A DNA stretch of 41,832 bases from CAZCBJ01 sp964496705 (GTDB lineage Bacteria > Chloroflexota > Anaerolineae > Anaerolineales > Anaerolineaceae): contig CAZCBJ010000010.1 in NCBI GenBank assembly GCA_964496705.1, positions 1 through 41,832 on the forward strand. The letters run 5' to 3'. The position numbers and the translations under genes are program-made. Below, one piece after another: positions 7,380 to 16,700 of the stretch. Below the pieces are notes generated by a model. It did not search any database. It was not told the DNA's origin and saw only the letters and a program-made list of their open reading frames with translations. The stretch's first letter is position 1; each line of letters begins with the position of its first letter.

Positions 7380-8380
7380 AATCATTTCTCTCCGTGCTGT
7401 GGCAAAACGCCCGCCGCTGGCTGCCGGGGGTGGTGATCAGCCTGGTGGCGCTGATCGCTGTGTTCCACCTGGCGCGTTGGGAGGATGTGGGCATGGCCTT
7501 TCGCTCCATCCGGATAGGGAATTTCATCATCGCCATTTTTTTGACGCTGTTCTCGCTTGGTACGCGCGCTTTTGCCTGGAGGGTTTTGCTGGAGAAGAAG
7601 GCCTCGTTCTGGCAATCTTTTTTCATCATCAACGAAGGGTACTTCCTGAACAACATCCTGCCGTTAAAGGCTGGCGAGGTGGCGCGGGCGGTTTTTATGG
7701 GCCAAACTTCGGGATGGGGCGGGTTTCATGTCTTATCTACCATTGTTATCGAGCGCTCGTTTGACGTTGCCATTGCGGCGGGGCTGCTCCTATCCACCCT
7801 GCCTTTTATTCTGGAAGCAGCTTGGGCTGAGACGGTTGCCCTGACCGCTCTGGGATTAGTTGTAGCGGCACTCATTGCACTTTTCCTGCTGGCGCGATAC
7901 CATCACACGGTGCAAAACTGGCTGCAAAGCGCCGGGCAGCGCTGGCCGATCATCCAAAAATGGGTCATTCCGCGCCTGGGATCACTGTTGAACGGTCTGC
8001 GGACACTCACCCGTCCAAGTCAGTTTTTTGGGACTTTTTTCTGGATTGCGCTTTCCTGGGCTATCTGGGTGGGCATGTATTTCATCATGCTATCGCCCAT
8101 CTCCGATCCATTTCCTTTCCCCTGGGCTGTATTCACCACCACCGTTTTAGCCCTGGGGGTTGCCATCCCACAGGCGCCGGGCGGTGTGGGTGTTTACGAG
8201 GCCTCGGTGGTTGGCGCGCTGGCTGTGTTCGGGATCGATCCTTCCTTGTCCCTTGCCTACGCGTTGATGATGCATTTTCTACAATTCTTTACCACCGGCG
8301 TTCTCGGTTTCTGGGGACTGCTGCGCGATAGACGCTCCATCAGCGCGGTGTTTGCCCAGCGACCGCAGATAAATTCGTGA
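7376..8380 (+). CDS. UPF0104/LPG-synthase-TM-type membrane protein, possible lipid flippase
   Basis: Protein of 334 residues with about eight membrane segments, matching the lysylphosphatidylglycerol synthase transmembrane family (UPF0104, YbhN type). Family marks are the RAFAWRVLL stretch, NNILPLKAGEVARAVFM around residues 90-107 and the late APGGVGVYEASVVGAL segment. Members lacking the cytosolic aminoacyl-transferase domain, as here, are suspected lipid or polyprenyl-sugar translocators, but the function is not settled. GTG start at 7376 overlaps the lepA stop (GTGA), with GGAGG upstream inside lepA. It precedes the sugar epimerase, GT4 and methyltransferase genes, which fits a role in lipid-linked glycan export (inference). 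Confidence 0.85.
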   Translation: MKSFLSVLWQNARRWLPGVVISLVALIAVFHLARWEDVGMAFRSIRIGNFIIAIFLTLFSLGTRAFAWRVLLEKKASFWQSFFIINEGYFLNNILPLKAGEVARAVFMGQTSGWGGFHVLSTIVIERSFDVAIAAGLLLSTLPFILEAAWAETVALTALGLVVAALIALFLLARYHHTVQNWLQSAGQRWPIIQKWVIPRLGSLLNGLRTLTRPSQFFGTFFWIALSWAIWVGMYFIMLSPISDPFPFPWAVFTTTVLALGVAIPQAPGGVGVYEASVVGALAVFGIDPSLSLAYALMMHFLQFFTTGVLGFWGLLRDRRSISAVFAQRPQINS

Positions 8381-8398
8381 ACAAAAAAGATGCGTGCT

Positions 8399-8412
8399 GG
8401 CGGTTATCCGCC
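8399..8412 (+). repeat. Small intercistronic GC hairpin
   Basis: GGCGG-TTAT-CCGCC in the 58-base gap between the flippase-like gene and the epimerase gene. There is no T-run after it, so it is more likely an mRNA-stability or processing hairpin, or chance, than a terminator. Confidence 0.3.
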
Positions 8413-8438
8413 GCTCATTTCTGATGAGGAGATAAGAA

Positions 8439-9467
8439 ATGGCGTTGAATTATCTGATCACTGGCGGAGCAGGCTTTATCGGTTCCAACCTCGTTTCCCG
8501 GTTGCTCAGCCGTGGTGAGCGGGTGACCATTTATGATAATTTTTCCCGCGGCGGTTCGCAGAAGAACCTTGTATGGCTGCGCAGCCTGTACGGGGTGGGA
8601 TCATTTGAGGTAATCGAAGCGGATATTCGCGACGCAGCGAACATGCGGGCGGCAGCGGCTGATGCGGATGTGATCTTTCACCTTGCAGCTCAGGTGGCGG
8701 TGACCACTTCGGTGGTGGACCCGCGCGAGGATTTTGAGATCAACGCGCTGGGGACATTCAATGTCGTAGAGGCGGCGCGTCTTTCGGGACGCCATCCTGC
8801 GGTGATATATGCTTCCACGAATAAAGTGTACGGCGGTATGGAAGATGTTGCTGTCAGCGAGGGAGCTGATCGCTACGCCTATCGCGATTTTCCCCTGGGC
8901 GTGTCTGAGGCATATCCCCTGGATTTCCATTCACCCTACGGTTGTTCCAAGGGCTGCGGGGATCAGTATGTGCGCGACTATCACCGAATTTACGGTCTAC
9001 GCACGGTCGTCTTCCGCCAGAGCTGTATTTATGGTCCCCGCCAGTTTGGTGTCGAAGATCAGGGATGGGTGGCCTGGTTTATCATTGCCGCGTTGCTGGG
9101 CAAGCGCATCTCGATCTATGGAGATGGGAAACAGGTGCGGGATGTGCTTTTCATCGAAGATTTATTGGATGCTTACGATGCAGCGCTGCAGCATATCGAC
9201 AAAACCGCCGGGCAGGTTTATAACATTGGCGGCGGCCCCACCAACGCCATTTCCATCTGGAATGATTTTAAACCCTTGCTGGAAAAATTAATGGGAGGCA
9301 GCATTCCTGTCGAACACGGGGATTGGCGGCCTGGCGACCAGAGAATATTTGTTTCCGACATCCGCAAGGCGGCCGCGGAGCTGAGCTGGCGCCCGGCGGT
9401 GACGCCTTCCGAAGGGATCGGCAGGTTGTTTACATGGGTGAAACAGAATCAAAACCTCTTTGAATAA
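8439..9467 (+). CDS. NAD-dependent sugar epimerase, CDP-paratose 2-epimerase-like
   Basis: Extended short-chain dehydrogenase of 342 residues. The NAD-binding TGGAGFIG is at residues 8-15, and the catalytic YxxxK is Y167-G-C-S-K171, with T127 in ASTNKVYG as third catalytic residue. The stretches STNKVYG, SPYGCSKGCGDQYVRDY, FRQSCIYGPRQFG and the GWVAWF segment resemble CDP-paratose 2-epimerase (RfbE, making CDP-tyvelose) more than UDP-galactose 4-epimerase. The substrate is inferred; none of the CDP-glucose pathway genes that would supply CDP-paratose are in the window. GAGGAG about nine bases upstream supports ATG at 8439. It is followed eight bases later by the GT4 gene, so its product may be the sugar that enzyme transfers. 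Confidence 0.85.
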   Translation: MALNYLITGGAGFIGSNLVSRLLSRGERVTIYDNFSRGGSQKNLVWLRSLYGVGSFEVIEADIRDAANMRAAAADADVIFHLAAQVAVTTSVVDPREDFEINALGTFNVVEAARLSGRHPAVIYASTNKVYGGMEDVAVSEGADRYAYRDFPLGVSEAYPLDFHSPYGCSKGCGDQYVRDYHRIYGLRTVVFRQSCIYGPRQFGVEDQGWVAWFIIAALLGKRISIYGDGKQVRDVLFIEDLLDAYDAALQHIDKTAGQVYNIGGGPTNAISIWNDFKPLLEKLMGGSIPVEHGDWRPGDQRIFVSDIRKAAAELSWRPAVTPSEGIGRLFTWVKQNQNLFE

Positions 9468-9475
9468 GGTCTTTC

Positions 9476-10642
9476 ATGCGCATCTTGACCGTCCTCACCT
9501 ATTACCGACCGCATACCAGCGGTCTGACCATTTACGCTGAGCGGCTGGCGCGGGCGCTGGTGCGCCGTGGTCATCAAGTCACCATTCTCACCTCCCAGTA
9601 TATGAGTGACCTCCCTCGAGAGGAAATCGTGGATGGGGTGCGCATCGTTCGCGCGCCTGTGCTCTTCCGCCTGAGCAAAGGGGTGATCATGCCCACCTTT
9701 GGCTGGCTGGCCAACCGGTTGGTGAACGAGCATGATGTCATTCAATTACATCTACCCCAATTTGATGCCGCAGGGATTTCTCTGCGCGGGCGTGTGCTGC
9801 GCAAACCCACGGTGATCACTTATCACTGCGATCTGCGCATGCCGCCCGGGGTAATATCAACACTGGCCAACCTGGCAATCAAGGTGGCTAACAATTTAAC
9901 CGCCCTGTTCACCCACCGCATCGTGACTTACACCCGCGATTATGCCGAGCATTCATCTTATCTTCACCGCCATATCCACAAGCTGCATGTTATCCCGCCG
10001 CCGGTTGAACTGCCTGAGGTGGCGGCGGACGTGGTTCAATCCTTTGCGCAGCAGCATAATCCTGACCAGCGTTGGCCGTTAATTGGCATGGCGGCGCGTT
10101 TTGCCACCGAAAAAGGGGTGGAAATTCTGTTGAATGCCATGCCGGCGCTGCTGGAAAAATACCCACGCTTGTTGGTCCAATTCGCGGGGCCCTACCGCAA
10201 CATCATCGGCGAGGAGCAGTATTTCCAGCGCTGTTATCCACAGATCCAGAAATATGAGCAACAGGGCAGTTGGCGGTTCGTCGGCAGCCTGGATCTGGAG
10301 CAGATGGCCGCCTTTTACCCCAATCTGAATGTTTTAGTGCTTTCCAGTCTCAACTCAACCGAAGCGTTTGGGTTGGTGCAGATTGAGGCGATGATCAACG
10401 GTGTGCCGTGTACCGCGTCCGACCTGCCCGGGGTGCGTCAGCCGGTGCGAGTGCATAAGATGGGAGAGATATTCCCCATTGGTGATTCGCAAGCCCTGGC
10501 ACAGGTTGTGCAAAGAATTCTGGCTGATCCGCAGTCATATATACAGGCTGCCGAGCCAATCCGCCAGCGATATCTGCCGGATTCGATTGCTGCTGAATAT
10601 GAGGAATTGTTCGCTCAGATTCAATCCGAGTTGGAGCGTTGA
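9476..10642 (+). CDS. Family 4 (GT-B) glycosyltransferase
   Basis: Cytoplasmic glycosyltransferase of 388 residues. The N-terminal domain has the glycine-containing acceptor region YYRPHTSGLTIYAERLARAL; the C-terminal nucleotide-sugar domain has GMAARFATEKGVEILL and the GT4 EX7E motif at E296-E304 (EAFGLVQIE). It should transfer a nucleotide-activated hexose to a lipid-linked or similar acceptor; the sugar cannot be read from sequence. Only eight bases separate it from the epimerase, and its stop overlaps or abuts the methyltransferase start, so the three are one operon. The ribosome-binding site (AAGG) is weak. Confidence 0.9.
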   Translation: MRILTVLTYYRPHTSGLTIYAERLARALVRRGHQVTILTSQYMSDLPREEIVDGVRIVRAPVLFRLSKGVIMPTFGWLANRLVNEHDVIQLHLPQFDAAGISLRGRVLRKPTVITYHCDLRMPPGVISTLANLAIKVANNLTALFTHRIVTYTRDYAEHSSYLHRHIHKLHVIPPPVELPEVAADVVQSFAQQHNPDQRWPLIGMAARFATEKGVEILLNAMPALLEKYPRLLVQFAGPYRNIIGEEQYFQRCYPQIQKYEQQGSWRFVGSLDLEQMAAFYPNLNVLVLSSLNSTEAFGLVQIEAMINGVPCTASDLPGVRQPVRVHKMGEIFPIGDSQALAQVVQRILADPQSYIQAAEPIRQRYLPDSIAAEYEELFAQIQSELER

Positions 10643-10647
10643 CCTGT

Positions 10648-11439
10648 ATGGTCGAGAAGGATTTCCTCTGGCTGAACATCCGTTCTTTGCCCTATTTCCG
10701 CGGATTGCTGCGCGCGGTGGAAGCCCGCTTTTATCAAGGGCTTCCATTACACCCGCCCACGCTGGATCTGGGCTGCGGGGATGGGGATTTTGCTGCCGTC
10801 GCCTTTGAACGTCCACTCGAGGTGGGATTGGATCCCTGGGTTGGCCCGGTTCACAAAGCGGTCAAGACAGGTGCGTATCGGCTGGTCATTCAAGGCATGG
10901 GAAGCGAAATGCCCTTTCCAGATGGATATTTTGCCAGTGCGCTTTCCAATTCTGTGCTGGAACATATTCCCGATATTGATCCTGTTCTGGCGGAGTTGGC
11001 GCGGGTGTTGCAGCCCGGAGCGCCTTTTATCTTCTGTGTACCCAATCATCATTTTCTGAACAACCTGTCCGTTTCATCTGCTGCTGAAAAGCTGGGATTA
11101 AACTCTCTGGCCGGGTTGTACCGCGCCTTTTTCAACCGCATCTCGCGACACAGCCACTGCGATCCACCTGAAGTTTGGGAAGAACGCCTGAGTCAGGCAG
11201 GATTTCGGATGGAGCGATGGTGGCATTATTTTCCGCCGGATGCGCTGCATGTTCTCGAATGGGGACACTACTTTGGTCTGCCTTCGCTGTTGGTTCACAG
11301 CCTTTTCCGGCGCTGGATTCTTGTGCAGCAGCGTTGGAATCTTGCCCTCACCCGGCGGATTGTGGAGAAACATTATCTGCATTCTGCCGAACATCCTCTC
11401 GGGTCGTATACGTTCTACATCACGCACCGGGCTGGTTGA
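10648..11439 (+). CDS. Class I SAM-dependent methyltransferase
   Basis: Protein of 263 residues with a Rossmann methyltransferase fold. SAM motif I is LDLGCGDGDF (residues 39-48), the acidic end of strand 2 is GLDPW, and SNSVLEHIPDIDPVLAEL with LARVLQPGA marks motifs II/III of the UbiE/Methyltransf_11 type. A TTG at 10639 overlapping the GT4 stop (TTGA) is an alternative start, but GGAG upstream is placed better for ATG at 10648. Last gene of the epimerase-GT4-methyltransferase set; a likely role is methylating a sugar or a lipid-linked glycan. The C-terminal 100 residues are unassigned, with aromatic-rich segments. Confidence 0.85.
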   Translation: MVEKDFLWLNIRSLPYFRGLLRAVEARFYQGLPLHPPTLDLGCGDGDFAAVAFERPLEVGLDPWVGPVHKAVKTGAYRLVIQGMGSEMPFPDGYFASALSNSVLEHIPDIDPVLAELARVLQPGAPFIFCVPNHHFLNNLSVSSAAEKLGLNSLAGLYRAFFNRISRHSHCDPPEVWEERLSQAGFRMERWWHYFPPDALHVLEWGHYFGLPSLLVHSLFRRWILVQQRWNLALTRRIVEKHYLHSAEHPLGSYTFYITHRAG

Positions 11440-11470
11440 TTTGTTCACCACTTGAGTTTCTGTTGTAGGA

Positions 11471-11476
11471 TATACT
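11471..11476 (+). promoter_or_regulatory. Candidate -10 box before the large membrane-protein block
   Basis: TATACT in the 73-base gap after the methyltransferase, about 36 bases before the next ATG. The nearest -35-like sequence (TTGAGT at 11452-11457) is only 13 bases away, so the promoter would depend on another element. GGGAG at 11503-11507 is the ribosome-binding site. Confidence 0.4.
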
Positions 11477-11512
11477 AACACACAGCGTAATCTACCTTTT
11501 TCGGGAGTTGCC

Positions 11513-13738
11513 ATGGAAGAGCCCAGCGTCCTTGACTACCTCAAATCCCTGCTCAACCCCTTCCGGCGGGAGAAAATTGATCTCCCAAAACAGGGCCAGG
11601 AAGAGGTGCAGTCTGAACCCACCGGACAACGACCGACTGTACCAGGCGTGGTGGTTGAGGCCGTGTTTGAACCCACGGCTGTTGTGATCCCCGAAGAAAT
11701 GCCCAGCCCCATTCCACAACCTGAAACCTTACCCGGACCGTTTCCCTGGCGTGCGCTGATCGCATTGGTCATTGCACTGGCCGGCCAAATGATGATTGAG
11801 CCGCCAGGACGCGGATATCAGGGAGCCATCGGTGCATTTATTTTTTGTGTTCTGTTCCTGTTGTGGTCGGTAATGAGCGGCGAAATGGACTTGCCCAAAC
11901 CTAGAGAGGAGAATTCACAGGTTGCAGTCGCCCAATTGAGCAGCATTTCACTCGCCATCGGAGCCGTGTTGATTCTGCTTACCTTCCTGTTATTCGGACC
12001 AAACAAAGAAGGAAGAATTCTTTTCACCGCCTACAATGTGGCGGTATGGATCGCCGCCATCCTGTATTTCATGTTGGTGCTGTCCAGGCCGAATTATAGG
12101 AATACCGCCAGGTTATTCTGGCAACGGATTAAAGCGTTTATGCGCAATCCGCGGATACAAATTACCCTGAAACCGTGGGGTGTGCTGATGGTGGCGCTGA
12201 TCCTGATCGCAGCTTTCTTCCGTTTTTATCAATTAGATCAAATTCCCGGTGAAATGTTCAGCGACCATGCTGAAAAGCTGCTGGATGTTGGGGATGTGCT
12301 CAATGGACAAACCTCGGTGTTCTTTGAACGCAATACCGGGCGCGAATTTTTTCAGATGTATCTGACCGCGGCAGTGGCGTTGCTGGCTGGCACCGGTTTG
12401 ACCTTCATGAGCCTGAAGATAGGCACCGCGCTGGCTGGTTTTCTTACATTACCTTACATTTACCTGTTGGCAAAACTAATCGGCAACCGTTGGGTGGGAG
12501 TTCTGGCGTTTTTGCTGGCTGCGGTTGCCTATTGGCCGAATCTCATATCCAGAATTGGGCTGCGTTTTCCGCTCTACCCACTGTTCGTCGCACCGGTTCT
12601 ATATTATCTGATTCACGGATTAATCCATCAGAGGCGGAGCAGCTTCGTGCTGGCCGGTTTCTTCCTCGGTCTGGGTCTGCACGGTTACAGCCCGTACCGT
12701 CTGGTTCCGTTGGTTGTGGTGGCGGCGATATTGATTTTTATCCTGCACACGCGCAGCAGCCAAAAGCGCATACAGACTCTGTGGTGGCTGGTGATCATTG
12801 CGTTGGTTGCGTTTGTTGTCTTTCTACCCCTCTTCCGATATTCATTGCACAATCCTGAGATGTTCTGGCTGCGCGCGCTGAGCCGTTCCGGCACCAGTGA
12901 GCAGGTGTACCCTGCCCCGGTGTTACAAATATTTTTCAGCAATCTATGGAAGGCTTGGATCATGCCTTTCTGGGATAACGGCGGTATCTGGGTGCATTCG
13001 GTCGTCGGCCGGCCAGCGATGGATGTGGTTGGGGCGGTCATGTACCTGATCGGTACGGTCTTGTTGGTGATCCGGTATGTGCGCCGCCGATACTGGGTGG
13101 ACCTGTTTTTGCTCGTATCAGTGCCATTGCTGATGATGCCGTCAATCTTGTCGCTGGCTTTCCCCACTGAAAATCCATCTTTGAACCGCACCGGAGGGGC
13201 GATCATCCCGGTGTTCATCATCGCCGGGCTGGGGATGGAAGCCATTTTCTCTCACCTGTACCGGTCCTTGCGGACATGGTGGCCCAAGGCTGGAGTGGTT
13301 GTGCTGGTCGTTGGCATCCTTGCTTGGACAACATTGGCGAATTACAACCTGTTATTTAACAAATTCAAAGAGCAATTCTTCGGCGGAGCCTGGAACACGT
13401 CGGATATCGGGCGGGTGATCCGCGATTTCGTTGAACTCACCGGTACGCCAGATACAGCCTATGTGGTGCCTGTGGCTCACTGGGTGGACACGCGTCTGGT
13501 CGGCATCAATGCCGGCTTTCCCAACAAGGATTACGCTTTATGGCCTGACCGTTTTTCTGAGACTTTGGGTGAAACGCGCGCCAAATTGTTTTTTGTGAAA
13601 GCCGATGACATGCAGGACCTGTTAACCTTGCGAGAACTGTATCCTCAGGCCTCCTACTGGATGTTCCGCGCGCGTTATCCGGGCAAAGATTTCTGGATTT
13701 TCAGCGTTCCGGCTGAACCGGGTGAAGAGGTGCGCTAA
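11513..13738 (+). CDS. PMT/GT39-like integral membrane glycosyltransferase
   Basis: Protein of 741 residues. The first 75 are soluble and rich in Pro, Glu and Val (cytosolic tail). Two short hydrophobic pairs follow (about 75-195), then a GT-C core of roughly ten membrane segments from residue 220, and a soluble C-terminal part from about 605. After the first core helix comes FYQLDQIPGEMFSDHAEKLLDV, with acidic residues D251 and E254 where GT39-type enzymes carry their catalytic Asp-Glu. Such enzymes move a sugar from a polyprenyl phosphate to an acceptor on the outer face. Donor and acceptor are unknown. ATG at 11513 has GGGAG five bases upstream; the stop is immediately followed by the TTG start of the next giant gene, so the two are co-translated. 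Confidence 0.72.
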   Translation: MEEPSVLDYLKSLLNPFRREKIDLPKQGQEEVQSEPTGQRPTVPGVVVEAVFEPTAVVIPEEMPSPIPQPETLPGPFPWRALIALVIALAGQMMIEPPGRGYQGAIGAFIFCVLFLLWSVMSGEMDLPKPREENSQVAVAQLSSISLAIGAVLILLTFLLFGPNKEGRILFTAYNVAVWIAAILYFMLVLSRPNYRNTARLFWQRIKAFMRNPRIQITLKPWGVLMVALILIAAFFRFYQLDQIPGEMFSDHAEKLLDVGDVLNGQTSVFFERNTGREFFQMYLTAAVALLAGTGLTFMSLKIGTALAGFLTLPYIYLLAKLIGNRWVGVLAFLLAAVAYWPNLISRIGLRFPLYPLFVAPVLYYLIHGLIHQRRSSFVLAGFFLGLGLHGYSPYRLVPLVVVAAILIFILHTRSSQKRIQTLWWLVIIALVAFVVFLPLFRYSLHNPEMFWLRALSRSGTSEQVYPAPVLQIFFSNLWKAWIMPFWDNGGIWVHSVVGRPAMDVVGAVMYLIGTVLLVIRYVRRRYWVDLFLLVSVPLLMMPSILSLAFPTENPSLNRTGGAIIPVFIIAGLGMEAIFSHLYRSLRTWWPKAGVVVLVVGILAWTTLANYNLLFNKFKEQFFGGAWNTSDIGRVIRDFVELTGTPDTAYVVPVAHWVDTRLVGINAGFPNKDYALWPDRFSETLGETRAKLFFVKADDMQDLLTLRELYPQASYWMFRARYPGKDFWIFSVPAEPGEEVR

Positions 13739-16700
13739 TTGGACACGCAAACCCGCATTGTTGAGGAGCATCCATCCGATCGCCTGCCAGGCCAACGAAA
13801 AACGGTCGCGTTCTGGCTGTGGACCCTGGCGTTGATCCTCGTTCTGACTGCCGGGGCATACTTACGTCTGGTTGGTCTGGATTGGGATCAAGACCAACAT
13901 CTCCATCCAGATGAGCGTTTTCTCACCATGGTGGCCAGCGCGCTGCGGCCATTGGAGGATCCACTTGACTATTTCAATACCGCGCAATCCACCTTAAATC
14001 CGCACAATGTTGGCTACGGCTTCTATGTTTACGGGACGTTGCCGCTATTTTTGGTGCGCTTCGCGGCGGATTTGACCCGGCAGGTGGGATACGATGAGAT
14101 TCATCTGGTCGGTCGTTTTCTCGCCGCGCTGGCTGACCTGCTTACGGTTCTGCTGGTCTTTCTCACCGCCCGGCGATTGTACAGGAAAACCGGCCTGGCG
14201 GTGCTTGCAGCGGCTTTCTCGGCAGTATCGGTCTTACCCATCCAGTTGTCGCATTACTTTACTGTTGACACGTTCGCCAACTTTTTCATCTTCCTTGCTT
14301 TCCATTTTGCAGTTCGTGTTTTCACTGAGAAACCTGCAAAGATTGACTCACTGGTAATTGCTCAGGGGGTTAACTCATCTGAATCAGATTCTACAGATCA
14401 AGGTCCAGAAGAAAGCAAATCCCTAAAAAGCACTGACGTGAATTCCAATGTGGAGATCACCCCATCAACCTGGAAATATTGGGATCGGGCGTGGGAAACT
14501 GCGCTTCCATTCGCACTTTTTGGGTTGGCGCTTGGATTGGCGCTAGCATCCAAAATCAGTGCTGCGCCGGTTGCCCTGCTGCTGCCGGTGGCGGCCTGGA
14601 TTTATTATGCCAGTCTGGATGACGAGCAAAAACAGCGCCAGGCAGCGCCGCTGCTGCGCAACTTGGTGATTGCCGCGCTGGTTGCCATTCTCGCCTTTCG
14701 TATCTTCCAACCTTATGCTTTCGAAGGCCTGGGCTTCAATCCGCGCTGGCTGGATAATATGAAAGAATTGAGCGCACAATCGGGTGGGGATGTTGACTTT
14801 CCGCCCGCGCTGCAGTGGGCGCGCCGACCACTCACCTTCGCCTGGGAAAACATGGTCAGATGGGGGCTGGGGCTGCCTCTCGGCTTGCTGGCCTGGGCAG
14901 GCTTCCTTTGGATGGGCTGGCGAATGACGCGTGGGGAATGGCGGCAGCATCTGTTGATTCTGGGTTGGACAGGTGTATATTTCCTGTGGCAATCGCTCAG
15001 TTTCACCCGCAGCATGCGTTACCAATTGCCCGTCTATCCAACGCTGGCCATCATCGCTGCCTGGGCGGTCTATACACTGGGTTCTGGCGCTGGGGTGCGG
15101 TCTGGTGCCGTGAAATGGTTGACCAAACACTGGCAGCGTATTCTGGCAGCGCTCATCGGGGTGGGTGTGCTGACTGCTACGGCGGTATACGCCTTTGCTT
15201 TTTCACGCATCTATGTCCGTCCGGTCACCCGGGTTGCTGCGAGCGAATGGATTTATCAAAATGTCCCGGCAGCCATCAACCTGCGCGTGGATACGGCTAC
15301 TGGCGTGCGCAACCAGCCGCTGCCTTTCCAGCATGGGGTGGATGCATCCATGCAGCAGCCGGCGGTCTTTGCGCTTACAGCACGCCAGACAGGTACGCTG
15401 GTGGACGTGATTTTTGAGCATGTCGTGGATGTAGAAAATGATGAATTGCCCGAAACCCTGATTGTTCGCTTCAGCGAGCCTCAGTCCAGCGAGCCGCTGG
15501 CTTATGGATTCATGGTCGCCACCTTCATGGAAGAGGGCGACCCGCGCGGTAAGGAATACAAGGTGATGTTTGATGGACCGGTCGCGATGGAGGCGGGACA
15601 AGAATATCTTTTGAGTGTTGAAACTGCCAGTGAACGACAGTTGCGGCTATCTGGCACGCTTCGCCTGGGTCTTTTCAGCCGCAGCGGGATGACCTATCAG
15701 ACGCTCCCGGATTGTGTCCAGGCTATCCTGCCCGGTGAAGCATTCACGGAGAGCTTCACCGCCGTGTATTCTGGACAGTTGACTGGAGTTTTCCTGCCGC
15801 ATGTGGTGGACTGGGAACAAACCAGCGCGAAAAAACTGCTGCGCTTGAGCATCCTCCGCGAGGTGGACGGGCAGGTGATGGGCCAGGCAGCGCTGGATGG
15901 AACTTTTCGCATGCAAACGGATCCTCGCGGAGAGGGGTACACCTTCACATTCGATCCGGCAGTGCCGCTTCAAGCCGGGGAGAGATATCATTACAGCCTG
16001 GATTTCGACGGTGACAGCGGACGGATCGCTCTGTACGGCAGCAAGCACGCCAATGAATCATCCTGGGATGATGTTTTGCCTTTGAGCCTTCACGGCTATA
16101 ATCCGTATGATTTCCAGACTGGTCTGTACCGCACCGACTTGAATTTTGAAATGTACTGGGACGACAACGCGGAGAAGCTGGAGCGCTTCATCCAGAATCT
16201 GGATACAGCCGATTATCTGTTCCTCAGCTCCAACCGGCAATGGGGCACCACGACCCGCGTGCCGGAACGTTATCCGCTGACCACAGCTTTTTACCGCGAC
16301 TTGCTGGGCTGCCCGGATGAACGCGAGGTATTTTGGTGCTACGCTGTGGCAGAGCCGGGCATGTTTCAAGGCAAACTTGGTTTTGAGCTGGTGTATATCA
16401 ACCAGTCTGTCCCAATTATTGGGAATGCGCGTCTTAACACACAGTTTGCCGAAGAGGCTTTCACCGTTTATGACGCGCCCAAGGTGATGATTTTTAAGAA
16501 GACCGCCGGTTATGATGCAGAAGCGCTGCACTCGATCTTGAAGTCGGTGGATTTATCCCGCGTGGTCCGCCTCACCCCGCGCCAGGCGAGCAAGTATCCA
16601 GGGAACCTGATTCTCTCAGCACAGCGGCAGAAAACAGAGCGAGCTGGCGGAACCTGGTCTGCGTTGTTCTCCAGAAACGTATTTTTTAACCGCTATCCAT

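Noticed and set aside
8399..8412. GGCGG-TTAT-CCGCC hairpin as a terminator
   Set aside because: The stem has five pairs and no T-run follows; the downstream gene has a good ribosome-binding site and fits the same operon.
14543..15130. Antisense open frames opposite the giant fusion gene (also 16913-17512 and 12685-13245)
   Set aside because: Low-complexity composition rich in Gln, Arg, Pro and His with no domain; the opposite strand reads clear membrane-protein motifs throughout.
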